A DNA stretch of 64,000 nucleotides from contig CM041465.1 of assembly GCA_023213395.1 (NCBI GenBank), positions 226,617,741-226,681,740 of the forward strand. The letters run 5' to 3'. This stretch comes from Cycas panzhihuaensis (Eukaryota > Cycadophyta). Below the pieces are notes generated by a model. That model saw nothing but the letters and a program-made list of their open reading frames with translations, was not told the origin of the DNA and did not search any database. Below, piece by piece: positions 1 through 10,343 of this stretch; within the stretch, counting starts at the first letter, position 1, and each line of letters opens with the position of its first letter. The translations under genes were made by a program, and so were the position numbers.

Positions 1-289
1 GGTCATCATACGGGCAGAGGTGGCGCAAGCCAAGTGGACCCTGGAGCAAGGAGGGCAAAATGCAGTAAGTGGAATGGCCACCAGGGTGCCACACTCGCTG
101 GGAGTGTGCCCCTGCTATAGTCGTCATAGGCTGAAATAAGTGTAGACGAAGATAAAGTTGTCTACAAAGCCACAAACATGCGGACATGTAAGTAAACACT
201 CATCAAAAGAAAGCAATGATAAAGCGAGAAACATACATGTACTTACTTAAGTCGGCAATTCCGTATCCATTCCCGAAAGCTGGGAAACA
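1..289 (-). repeat. 3' LTR of element A, partial (window edge)
   Basis: On the minus strand this begins TGTTTCCCAGC at 289 directly after a purine run, and it matches about 23443-23730 closely with scattered substitutions. The rest of this LTR, expected to be about 2.4 kb, lies left of the window. Confidence 0.88.
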
Positions 290-299
290 CTACCCCCTT
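290..299 (-). other. Polypurine tract of element A
   Basis: The minus strand reads AAGGGGGTAG immediately before the TG of the 3' LTR. This is the plus-strand primer for reverse transcription. The same tract (AAGAGGGTAG) precedes the LTR of element C at 46475-46484 and again at 46928-46937. Confidence 0.85.
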
Positions 300-668
300 G
301 GCAGCAGAGCCTCGCCACTCGGAAGCCTGGTGCAATGGTGAATGCTGGCAACACAACTGTCAGTAGCATATGTGTATATAGATATATCAATCAAGATCAT
401 GACAGCAGGCAAGGGTGCCAGCGAGTGTCATGGCAGAATGCGTAAATAAGAAAGCAGCAGTGGGGACAACATAGGGGCTGTCTATGAGCCACCTGGGAAC
501 TGACTGGAAAAATGAGAAAGGCGAGGGGGCTACCCCCACCACAAAAGATGCAAAAGGTAGGTGCCATAGTTTTACCTCATTAGCAGTTAGGTTTTGGCGG
601 TGTGAACAGGTCACAAAGCAAGGTGTAAGATGATCTGGGGCTTGGGCGACAGGGTGGCTAGACAAGCC
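300..668. other. Untranslated 3' interior of element A
   Basis: Lies between the polypurine tract and the second RNase H. Parts align with 46938-48065 of element C, but C has large AT-rich microsatellites here. I see no coding signal of its own. Confidence 0.6.
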
Positions 669-1148
669 TCAGGGACAGTCAGCAAGGAGAGGGAGGCGCT
701 GCTCAAGGATGAGGTGAACGAGACTATCTACCTCAGCATTGAGGGCCCGAGGGATATGCTGAATATCGACGGAATACATGCGGGCCAGGAGAGATCTGGC
801 AGCAGAAGCAAGAGTCCTCAAGTAAGGGCATTGCACCTGGTAAACCTGGGTGAGATGAGACACCACAACTTGAGATTCGCAAAGCAAAACGATGGATCTG
901 CAATGGAAATAGAGAGCATCAGTAAGGGCTTCAATCACAGCTGTATATTCAGCTTCGTTGTTGGTAGCCTCTAGGAGGAAGATCCCAGAGCGGAGGAGAT
1001 CGTGTCCAGAAGGGCTGCGGAGAATCCATATAGTGGCAGAAGGTCCAGGGTTACCGCGGCTTCTGCCGTCGGTAAAGATGCAAATGGACATGGGTGACAC
1101 AAAAGTCCTGAAAGTGAATAAATAATGAAAGTAATACTCGAAAGGCAA
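669..1148 (-). CDS. Second, archaeal-type RNase H (aRNH) of element A
   Basis: RNase H degrades the RNA strand of RNA:DNA hybrids. The fold is shown by TDGRSRGNPGPSA near residue 26 (first catalytic Asp and a glycine-rich turn), NNEAEY near residue 63 (catalytic Glu) and a late NAEVDSL segment (last catalytic Asp). The third acidic position, normally Asp-Ser, reads CESQ here, a Glu replacement; the element C copy keeps Asp (FYDS). This is distinct from the RNase H attached to RT at 11294-11818. It lies by itself at the 3' end of the element, beyond the plus-strand gene at 1777-4172. The ORF opens upstream of the domain, so residues 1-20 may not belong to it. It may be expressed from a spliced or separate transcript, which the sequence does not decide. 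Confidence 0.82.
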   Translation of the reverse strand: MPFEYYFHYLFTFRTFVSPMSICIFTDGRSRGNPGPSATIWILRSPSGHDLLRSGIFLLEATNNEAEYTAVIEALTDALYFHCRSIVLLCESQVVVSHLTQVYQVQCPYLRTLASAARSLLARMYSVDIQHIPRALNAEVDSLVHLILEQRLPLLADCP

Positions 1149-1776
1149 GCAGAAAATGGTTGTGAAGGGTAGGAGGACCTAGCAATGAGGTTATTCAGGG
1201 CAAGAGCAAGCAGTCCAATCACCGGCAGAGAGTGGTCAGAGGAAAAAGCCTCCTAGGGCGCCAAAAGGTCGCTTCAGAAAGTGAAACATGCCCCCGGGTG
1301 GGGGAGCATTCCCTTTGGGGACCCCAAGAGCGAAAAAGGACTGCGGAAACGAGTCCAGGGTGACAAAATGAGCCAAACGAGTATAAACTCGGGCATGCAC
1401 GGGAGTGGCATATAAAACGAGACGGAAGGGCCTAGGAAAAAGTGCAAAAATGAGGCACCATAAATGCACCTACGAGAAAGTACAAAAAGGGTGTCAAGAG
1501 AGCACAACGGGCGACAGGGCCAGAAGGCAAAGACAATTAGGGAAACGGGATGGTCTCAACAGCTATCTCGGAGCCAAAAATGGAAGAAGTGCCCATTGGG
1601 GCCCCCGCCTATATAAGGAAATTAAACGGAAAATGGATTCATTTTCATCGGCTCTCGTGAGAAACTAGAGCCATTCCCTTACGCAATGGAGCGCCGCCCA
1701 ACTTCGGAGGCACACAGGGAGAGATCGGACCGTTGGATCAGAGATCAGAGAGAGCCAACGGGATCAGCAGGACGAG
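1149..1776 (+). promoter_or_regulatory. Intergenic promoter of the plus-strand gene in element A, TATA box at 1610-1617
   Basis: TATATAAG at 1610-1617 sits in GCCCCCGCCTATATAAGG, which recurs almost unchanged at 48859-48866 in element C. The distance to the gene's ATG is 167 bases here and 168 in C. Conservation of both box and spacing, while the surroundings have diverged, supports a real core promoter. The region also separates two genes that point away from each other: aRNH to the left and the spliced gene to the right. Confidence 0.7.
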
Positions 1777-4172
1777 ATGGCGACAGCGAGACCGGATCCA
1801 GTGAGTGGATGTCACTAAACCTAACCCATTTCCAAGCTTGAATTTTATTAGTTTTTTGCAGTTTTTATGTGGTTTTAGTGCCCCTTATGGGCAATCAGAG
1901 GCCTCTCGGAGTCTGAATCAGACCCAGAAAGAGGCGGGGACCTAGGCATTAGGGAGCCACTCGTCCTGCAACACGGGGTCCACTAGAAGAATGTTTTTTG
2001 GTTTTCGGGGTAGAAATCCCCCCTTTTAGGGGATCACCGTTCATACCATGGTAATGATCATGGTACCGCGATCATTACCACAGGACCTGATCATCATGAC
2101 CGCCTCGAACTTAGCAAAGACTGCTAAGTTCAAAGACGCACGGCCGTAAGGCACAAAGGGCAAAAGGGCCCAAAGAGCCCCAAATCTCAGGCAGAGAGAG
2201 TTTTGAGAGAGTAAGAAGTGATGATAACTGACATGAAGCTAACTTTGATTGTTTTTTGTGTGGACAGGTTGTCATCGCAGTGGATAACCGCGAGAACGTA
2301 GGTATGGCCATGTTGAGCTATATGGAGATGGCGTCACAGGAGAACAGGGAGATCCTACAGAGGTGTGGCCTATACAAGGCCCTCAAGACACCCCAGTATG
2401 CATCAGATCAGAGGTTGCTGGTCGATATAGTATCCCATTGGGATAAGAGAAGACATGTGTTCCACTTACCGCCGGTAGGTGACGTGACGGTCACGCCGAG
2501 TGATATACGGCAGATACAGGGAGTACTGGCGACAGGGAGGCCGGTGAGACTGGGGACGCTGCCTAACACTGAGGCAACACACATGGAGGCAGCTTTGTTC
2601 TTCACAGGAGCAGATAGGTGGGAGCGGAGGGGAGCTCCCCTCTAGACCATACTAATGTCAGAGATTCCTCGGGTGAGGAAGTTGGTTATACTATGCTCGC
2701 TTCGATTTCCCGTAAATGTAACTATAGGGAGATACCGAGTGGATAGTTGGATGTAGTTCACCATTGCGAAGCTGGTGAGAGGATGGACTGGGCGACTCTG
2801 ATAGCGGTCAACCTCATCGCCCAGCTAGATACTATCAAGATGACCGGCAGAGGCGGGTTATCGTATAGCACACTGCTACAGTGTTGGTTCTTTGATCATT
2901 TCACGAAGGGCACCACGGGGACCACACCCCATCACAGAGCGGGCCCCGATGGTCCACAGGTGGCAGACTCAGTTGAGAGGGACAAAGGACCAGGCCCATG
3001 TCCGACGATCAGTGGAGGCGACATCACTGGACCTCCTCACCCTACCAGATTATGTAGTAGAGCCCTATAGGATAGTGAGGTGGGACAGTGATGATGAGGC
3101 AGGCAGAGCAGGAGCGCCCGCAGGTAGTGATGAAGGTAATGATGGAGATGATGGAGGAGATGGGGCTGGCCTGTCACGACCTGCAGGAGAGGCAGGTCCC
3201 TCAGGGATAGCAGGAGGCGCAGAGGGTCCATCTGGGGCTGCTAGAGGAGAGGCAGACCCATCAGGAGCGCAGGACGAGAGCAGGGGACCCGTGACCAGGG
3301 CCCGTAGGCTGTGGATCGTGATGGGATCTGGAGGGACGAGAGCTAAGCCAGTCCCTACAAGGAGGGAGGCCCAAGCAGAGGAGGCGCTAGAGGATGAGGC
3401 ACCCACAGCTGGCAGAGATCCAGGAGGGGAGGATGCCGCACGACCAGAGGAGCCGGCGGCCATAGCAGGTGAGACCTAAACTTTTCCAGTGTCGTTTGGC
3501 ATCCAGATAGATATTTGATTTGGTTTGATCATGGTATATGGCGAGATACACACTAACACATGGCATGTTGCATTGGCAGGTGTAGTAGAGATCTGGAGAT
3601 TGATAGAGGCTGTGGTGAGGGAGATATTCCCTTAAGTATATGCAGAGGGGCAACCACCCATCCAGGCAGGAGATGAGCCTAGAGCGACAGGCACCTACAT
3701 GGAGGCATTCACCCCGTTGGTGAGGGCGAGAGACATATGGGCTGCAGAGTCCCAAGAGCACGTGACATCCCGGGGACAGCTGCAGTAGGAGAGAGATGAT
3801 GCGAGGCATGAAAGGGACAAGCTACGCGGACGGGTGTAGGCTCTAGAGGCACAGGGCGGAGCAGGCAGAGATGCCGAGAGTAGAGTCCAGCTAGCAGTAC
3901 TTACAAAGCGCCTCAGAGTGACGGTGGAAGCACTCCGAGGAGAGAGGGATCGTATCCAGGCCCGATGATCACTGGGCCAGCAGATGGTGTCGAGGTCGAG
4001 CCAAAGCAGGACGCATACCCACACAGTGGCGACGACCCTGAGACGACCACGAGACGAGGTGAACGAGACAAGCAGCTCGTGAAGGCCCAAGAGGAGCCTT
4101 GGAGGGATGTGGTCCCCAGGAGAGGGATCACATAGACCGGGAGATGGTACCCCAGGAGTGGGGCAGCAGTAG
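1777..4172 (+). pseudogene. Spliced three-exon gene carried antisense in element A; plant-mobile-domain-like protein
   Basis: Exon 1 is 1777-1800 (8 codons, MATARPDP), with donor GTGAGT at 1801. Exon 2 is 2268-3468, after acceptor TGTGGACAG and before donor GTGAGA. Exon 3 is 3580-4172, after acceptor CATTGGCAG. Intron phases are 0 and 1, and the reading frame continues across both junctions. Exon 2 includes LLVDIVSHWDKRRHVFHLPP then a GD-x-TVTPSDI segment, which resembles the plant mobile domain (a domain known in plant transposons and in MAIN-like proteins). An acidic Gly/Ser/Pro-rich stretch follows (about 3080-3465). Exon 3 is charged and probably helical. Element C has the same gene with the same introns (48859-51570). 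Defects here: a stop at 2643, frameshifts near 2750 and 2910, and stops in exon 3. The family call is tentative; the gene structure is firmer. Confidence 0.72.
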
Positions 4173-4817
4173 AGTAGGAGATGTACACATGATTTTGACA
4201 GGGGAAAGCGCGGGCCTCCAAGGGGTCATATATAGGACTATATGATTGTACCCCCCCTGCAAGGACACCGGCTTCCCAGATGTATGATGTGACATGACTT
4301 TTGGATGTATATATATACGAAGTAATTGGAACCCCATTTGGATATGAGATGCTGCGTATATATCATGTGTGGATGACATGTATGTTTATTTTATATGTTG
4401 TAAATGTTAAGTTGAGAATATTTTGTTGTATGATGCACGCGTTCCCTTCCATGTATGGCTATATGTCTAACAGGAGTACACACACATATCGTGAGTGGAG
4501 ACGACAGAGAGGTGTGAGGTTAGAGGATAGAGCGGCATACACGTCTGCGAAAGAGCATAGCGGAATATGCGAAGGAAACGGCAGGCAGGAGAGAGGAGCG
4601 ACGATGCTCTAAAGCGTCTTCCTGATTGGGGAATGCCTAAGCAGGACGACAAAAGTTCCCGAGAGGGTACGGGAACGCGGGTTCCACGGAAGGAACTAGA
4701 AAGAAGAAGAAGGATCCATCTTAAATTACCACTCTACCCGTGGTTGGGAAGAATGATGATAGCCTAAGATGGTAGTTTAGGCTCATTTCAGAGCAGGGCG
4801 AAGGGATCGCCGAAAGA
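4173..4817. other. Spacer between the plus-strand gene and integrase end
   Basis: This is the 3' flank of the plus-strand gene and ends where the minus-strand polyprotein stops. The two transcription units converge here, so it probably holds both 3' ends. Similar sequence occurs at 51571-52366 in element C. No protein-coding signal. Confidence 0.5.
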
Positions 4818-5640
4818 TCATGCGTAAAACTTCTTAAGGAATTTCCCATTAATAGCTTTCTCAAATTCAAGCCCTTCTAGGGTGTCTATCCTATAGGCAC
4901 CATTACCAAGGGATTCGATAATGACGAAAGGAGCAACCCATCAGGGTTTGAATTTGGTCAAGCGATCATGGAGATACTTGAGCTTGAGGACGCGGTCCCC
5001 ATGAAACAAAGGATGGGAACGAAGATGTTTATTGTAGGTCCTTTGTGAGCGAGCTTTGGATGCCAGGCTAGCCCGATAAATGGCTAAGTGTCTCTCATCC
5101 AAAGCCTCGAGGTCCAAAAGGTGAGCCTGACTGATCGACTCTTCGTCAATGAGACCTTAAAGGGAGACTCGCAAGGAAGGAATCTCCACCTCCAGCGGGA
5201 GTACTGCCTCAATACCGTAGACCAGGGAAAACGGGGTCATTCCCATGGCATAACAGATAGAGGTGTGATAAGCCCACAAAGTAGAGGACAGCGAAAGGTG
5301 CCAATCCTTTTGGGATTGAGTAATGGTTTTCTTAAGAATGTTGACGAGAGTCTTATTAAAAGACTCCACTTAGCCATTTGCCTTAGGGTAGTAAGGGGAG
5401 GAAGTCTTGTAAGAAAATTTAAACTTCTCACAAAGCTCATCCATCTCCTTATTACAGAAAGGAGTTCCATTGTCAGTGATCAGGACGTCTGAAATCCCAA
5501 AACGGTAAATGATGTGCTGGTAAATGAACATGGCAATCATTTTGCCAGGGGTAGTGATCAAGGGTATGGCCTCTGCCCATTTGGTGAAATATTTCGTGGC
5601 AGTCAAGATAAACTTGTGCTGCAACAACAGAGGCGGGGAG
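4818..5640 (-). pseudogene. Integrase catalytic core and C-terminus of element A (3' part, split by element D)
   Basis: Integrase inserts the cDNA copy into the genome. Visible landmarks are TKYFTKWAEA (first catalytic Asp region, with Thr before Lys), TDNGTPF (second Asp) and ESFNKTL (catalytic Glu), followed by a tail with GNGAYRIDTLEG that resembles a GPY/F-type module. The frame ends at TGA, 4818-4820. The upstream zinc-binding part lies at 10900-11293; element D cuts between the two just after the GAIS residues. A stop between the Asp and Glu segments (near 5370) is an additional defect. Element C carries the same protein at 52367-53430. Confidence 0.85.
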
Positions 5641-6040
5641 TGTTAGAAATAATATTTACAAGAAACAATAATAGCAAGACTATGCTCTATACCAGTATTG
5701 CATCAATACATTAGTGTATCACCATTACAATAGCATAAACACATGAAAGCCTTGTTGTTCAATCCATTGTAGTAATAATGAGCATTACAAATCTCCTCAA
5801 AAGTAGGCGGTGTCTAAAGACACTAGGGTTGTACACCCCACAATATAAATAGTTTAGGGGAGGAGGGAAACTCCTCAGCCCCTGAATTCAAATTAATAAT
5901 AAAATAATGCAACTTAACTCAAATGAAACTAACTCAACTTACCTTAACTTACCTTGACATGTTGAGCATCACATGTCTAAATTGAGGTGCACAATCCTAG
6001 TAGGTAAGAGGGAGTTGAGTGATGACATTACACTCCAACA
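5641..6040 (-). repeat. 3' LTR of element D
   Basis: On the minus strand it begins TGTTGGAGTG at 6040 right after the polypurine tract and ends at 5641. It aligns along its length with 10493-10899. Confidence 0.9.
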
Positions 6041-6054
6041 TTCTCCCCCTTAAT
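6041..6054 (-). other. Polypurine tract of element D
   Basis: The minus strand reads ATTAAGGGGGAGAA directly before the LTR start. The same tract is present in element E at 60744-60757. Confidence 0.8.
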
Positions 6055-6095
6055 GTCAGCACGAACACTTGTATCTTTTCCTTGAATTTGTGAAA

Positions 6096-6773
6096 CTAGT
6101 ACTTGAAAAGGACTTTGAAATTCTGATCTTGATCTTTATCAACTCTTCTCACCCTTATAGTCATATATATCTCTTTATCATAGAATGATGTAGGAAGACT
6201 ATAGGTAGATGAAACTTGATGCAAATGTAGATGAATAGCTGTAATTTGGACTTTATCAACTGGAACATTAGGAAGGCTTTGAACTTGAACTTTTGTAATT
6301 TTTATGCTTTGAACAGTTGTCATATCATCAGGTTCATTCTTCGTTATGTCATAAGATTCGTTTTCATGCTTCCCCTCAAATGGAGGACCAAATCCTTGTG
6401 CAACAAGGTGGTCCTGCATTTGATCTGAATCCTCAAGGTTGTTGTCATCATGATCTATCTGTTCTGTTACCTGTCTCACATGCTCATCAAAAGTTTCATC
6501 AAATACATTGGAGGTATCTCCCCCATAAATGGAAATTAATAAATACCAAACAGGCTTAGAAGTTGTTAATTCAGAAACTAGTGAAAAAACATCATCAGTC
6601 ACAGTGCAAAATAATAAACCTAACACTTCATTATCTTTTCTAAAGTTGTCTTTAATGCTAAGGTAACATTCATGTTGTAAATACTTTAAAAAATCATGTT
6701 CAATAAAATAAGTTTGCATGGTGTCATACCAGAGTGAAAAGTTATGGCCATCAAAAATAGGGAATTGTGCCAT
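6096..6773 (-). CDS. Gag-like protein of element D (copia-type N-terminal domain)
   Basis: Residues 1-30 (MAQFPIFDGHNFSLWYDTMQ and following) match the start pattern of copia-type Gag: a Gly, then Asn/Tyr, Trp and a hydrophobic helix. The segment up to about residue 100 contains VSELTTSKPVWYLL and YGGDTSNVFDE, as expected for this domain. The second half is acidic and then basic, with no zinc knuckle and no protease. At 225 codons it is complete from ATG to stop and free of internal stops, whereas its relative in element E (60744-61483) has them. It lies less than 60 bases from the 3' LTR, an unusual place for gag. Confidence 0.7.
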   Translation of the reverse strand: MAQFPIFDGHNFSLWYDTMQTYFIEHDFLKYLQHECYLSIKDNFRKDNEVLGLLFCTVTDDVFSLVSELTTSKPVWYLLISIYGGDTSNVFDETFDEHVRQVTEQIDHDDNNLEDSDQMQDHLVAQGFGPPFEGKHENESYDITKNEPDDMTTVQSIKITKVQVQSLPNVPVDKVQITAIHLHLHQVSSTYSLPTSFYDKEIYMTIRVRRVDKDQDQNFKVLFKY

Positions 6774-8380
6774 TTTGAAAGTAATGTGATCAATAAGAAA
6801 ATAATGATGCGTTTGAAAGCAAACTTAAAAAATCTTTTTCACTTATGCAAAACTGAAATAAACTTTTGAGAATAAATAGTTTTAAAAAAATGCCAATTTC
6901 TCAAATGAGTAATGTAAATCTTCAATATAAAAAATTTCCTTTTTGTATAAAAAATAACTTTTCTTTGAGAAAAATATATATATTGCCTTATGAACAAATA
7001 CTGGTTCGAAACAACTTAAAATGTTTGTAGAAAGATCAAGTAGAAATCTTGAGTAAACAATGAGATATAAACTAGAATTTTCTTAAAAATTTTAAAAAAA
7101 GACAAGCTTATTAGGATGTACGTATATGCTCAACTTTAATAGCTTGCAAACTATACTGAATAATGTCAGAATAACTTAAAATTTTATTAATATGTAGATT
7201 AACAAGGTATGAATCCAATGAAATAAACGGTTTTGAAAATGGGTACCAATAAATTACAATTTGAATAATGCAAATATATGGACCTCCTTGTGGAGCCTAA
7301 CAGGAGCAGAGTAGGCAAAAATTGCATAAAATGACTAATTAACCTTTAGAAAAAGTTGAACAAAGGACCAAATATTATTTATGAAGTAATCAATGTTCTT
7401 TCAATTGAAAATTTTTGAAAAATATATTAAAAATGTGTAAAAAACAGTAGATTTAGGGCAATGAGATACCTCAACTTTGACTGATTTGAAATATAAGAAA
7501 AATGTGTCAAAATATATAAAAAATATGTCAAAATGAAGATAAATGAGTCAGCTTCCCAACGAAGCTGACGGAATTGAAATCTGATAAAAAATGCAAAAGT
7601 TATAGTGAAAAACGTAACAAGTATCTTTATGGAGAATGTTAAAAAACAGGCAAAAACTAACTAAATTCCTTATTTCAGCGATTAAAATATTAGTGAAGAT
7701 GAACTCAAAAATTGAAGTAAAAAGTGGGTATTAAGATCTATATAACGTAGATCACTATAGAGGTAATTTGGGTAAAAAATAGTTTACCAGAAATAAATAA
7801 CAGCCAGTTCTAAAAATGATTTTGTTAAAAATGCGAAAATTGCTGAAATTTTAAAAGTCTAATGTTAAAATGGTCGAAACAGGGTTAAATTGGCACCAAA
7901 TTGGTCATACGACCAGTTGAAATCGGTGTAAAGAAAATTTCTAATCTATTAGAGCAGGTTTCATCTGAAACCGATAAGCCAGCAAGAAGTTATGGCCATA
8001 AATGCGCCAATAACTCTATGGAAAATAAAATTTTGAAAAAATAAAGTTTAAAATTAAAAAAAACTTCTTAAAAAAATGGATCTGAAGATGGACTAAGCTA
8101 AGATTGAACCCAAGATCAGTCAGGAAACAAAGACCTCTGATGCCAGGAGGGTGAACTCGCTCGTCGAGTTTAAAAACAAGAAAAATGTGTAATTGAAATA
8201 ATATGCAATGAAATTAAAATTTTGAAAAAAAAACTGCCGTAATGAAAACCAGATTTGCAAAAGCTCAAAACTTTATATATTAAGACTATAATAAGGCAAA
8301 TATATAAAACACAAAGAACTGTGATATAAACGCAACGCAAAGAACCGTGATATACAATAACAATGAATATATAAAAACGC
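6774..8380. other. AT-rich leader of element D
   Basis: No coding signal. It is homologous to 61484-62900 in element E; both contain an AACGGTTTTGAAAA segment preceded by TGAATCCAATG. Conservation between the two copies suggests it is a genuine part of the element family, not filler. Confidence 0.6.
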
Positions 8381-9068
8381 AGATTATTCAAAACGGAGAT
8401 ATTCAAATACAACACATGTCAAATACGGTAGATTATTCAAAACGCAGATATTCAAATACAACACAGGCTGTGTACATGGCCGAGCAAAGTAACTATAATG
8501 AAGCGCCGGTTGCACGGAGGCCAAGACGACGGCAGTAACGGGGACCACGCAGGGCAGAATTTAAAACAATACGCCAGACGGCCGAGTAAAATAGAAGAAC
8601 TTGGCCCGGCCTGAACGCCAATGCGAGGCGCAAAGGGCAAGACCGCGGCGAAGAACGAACGGTTCGCAACAACGAACAGGCAAAGGGGCGGTGGGCTTAG
8701 ATGCGCGCCAATGGCGCAGCGCCCAAGATGAAGAACGGAACGGGGGAGACGCGGCGGGCAAGCACCAATAACGAAGGGGCACCAGACGCAATAACAAAGA
8801 CAAGCGGCAGAACGGAAGGGGCGGCGGGCTTAGCGCACAGAGGCCGAGCTGGGACGCAGGAGCAGATAAGCACGCGCCGATAAAGAGCGCAACGTAGGAG
8901 CAGATAAGCACAGAGGCCGGGACGGCCACGCACCACGCAGGAGACGGGATCTGCTCAGAGCAGAGGCCGGGACGGAGAAACGGCACACAGAGGAGCAGAT
9001 AAACAGAGACGCACTGAAGCGCACGATGAATGCCAACAGAGACGCACTGAAGCGCACGATGAATGCCA
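8381..9068. repeat. GC-rich, repeat-bearing island in the leader of element D
   Basis: Two direct duplications are visible: 8381-8415 repeated at 8430-8464 (period 49) and 9003-9035 repeated at 9036-9068 (period 33). AGGAGCAGATAA recurs at about 8859, 8898 and 8991. Base composition changes from AT-rich to strongly GC-rich at about 8480 and back after 9080. Open frames here are by-products of GC content, and I recognise no protein. It could be a captured host fragment or a regulatory block; element E lacks it. Confidence 0.6.
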
Positions 9069-10343
9069 AGACGGAAGGCAATTAACTGGAATAGAAAGTT
9101 GATTGCAACAATTGTACACGCAGTCAAATGGTAGATTGGGTTTAGCAACGTGGAGTGTACGATTAAACGGGGCGATAGCAAATGCAAAGACGTATAGTGT
9201 ACGGCTAACGCAACGGGTCAATGGGATGATGGAGCAGGTATAAAGCACGGGCCAATAACAATGCAATAACAACGGAAGGATGCATAGAGAATATATAATA
9301 ACAAATGCAAATAATGGATAATATAAATGGCAGAGCTAATATATGAAAATCAGACAATGAGTAATATGATGGCAGGGTCAATATATGAAAACTGGACAAC
9401 GCAGAGAGTGCATAAACCACAGATCTATCAAGCGCATAAGACAATAAAGTATATATTGAAGATCAAAAGAACGAAGCAAAAATATATATCAAAAAATTTA
9501 TTTATTTAGAGATTAAATGAACGAAGAACCTGGTTCCCGTATGGTTGTGCAAACTTCTGAGCGGGAGAACTTCCTTCATGGTGGATGAAGTTCTGATCCA
9601 TCTTCTCCAGTGGATAGATGAGCTCGCCAGAATCTCAACAAGCAGTCATATAGATACGTTTCGCCAGATGTATGAACAACTGGAAACGTATTTGTAGTAG
9701 ACTTCTTCAAATTTGCAAGTGCATTCTCCAGTATATAGATCTGTTGTAGATGCTTCTTTGGACGGCTGAATATGCCCAAAAAACTGTAGATCTATAACAA
9801 TCTTGAAAATATAGTCAAAAAATATGATAAAAAAATGTAGATCTGAGCTAACTGTAGCATAAAATACTGAAAAACCTTGATACAATAAGTAGATTATAAT
9901 AAAAATAGCAGATCTGAAGTAACAAGTTGCAGATCTCTGAAAAACTTGATAACTTTTGTATGCAGCTGATGCTCTTTTACAAATCTGCAAAAAATATCAA
10001 ATAAGTAGACAAATAACTTGTAAATCACAAAATATATGATAAATCTGTAAATCTGAAGAGAAAATAACTTGAATATAAGAATAAAACTTGAATGTATATA
10101 ACTCGCTACTGAAAATCCTTTGTAGATCTGCACAAATCTGAAAATAGATCTCAGTAATATTTGTTGAACCAGAAATATAGCTCAATAATAATCAAAATCT
10201 GTTAAAATAATATATAAAAGTTGCTAAAAATTTTCAGAAAAATAAATCTAGTTAATATATATTACTTGTAAAGGAAATCTGTTGTAGAGTGCTAGTAGAT
10301 CCTGTTACTCTTCTTCAAAACTTCAGCAGGTCAGCAATCGCCT
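9069..10343. other. Distal leader of element D with scattered AGATCTG motifs
   Basis: AT-rich. The hexamer AGATCT, often as AGATCTG, recurs many times between about 9420 and 10310. I see no supported gene. A short frame near 9576-9780 is not convincing. Confidence 0.45.

Noticed and set aside
1405-1668. Plus-strand 87-codon frame before the antisense gene
   Set aside because: It spans the conserved TATA box and is not conserved in element C.
3065-3463. Minus-strand Ser/Pro/Ala-rich frame
   Set aside because: Mirror of the Gly/Glu-rich stretch of the plus-strand gene, caused by codon composition.
8561-9187. 208-codon minus-strand frame in element D
   Set aside because: Follows GC richness and contains the 33-base duplication in frame; no similarity to known proteins and absent from element E.
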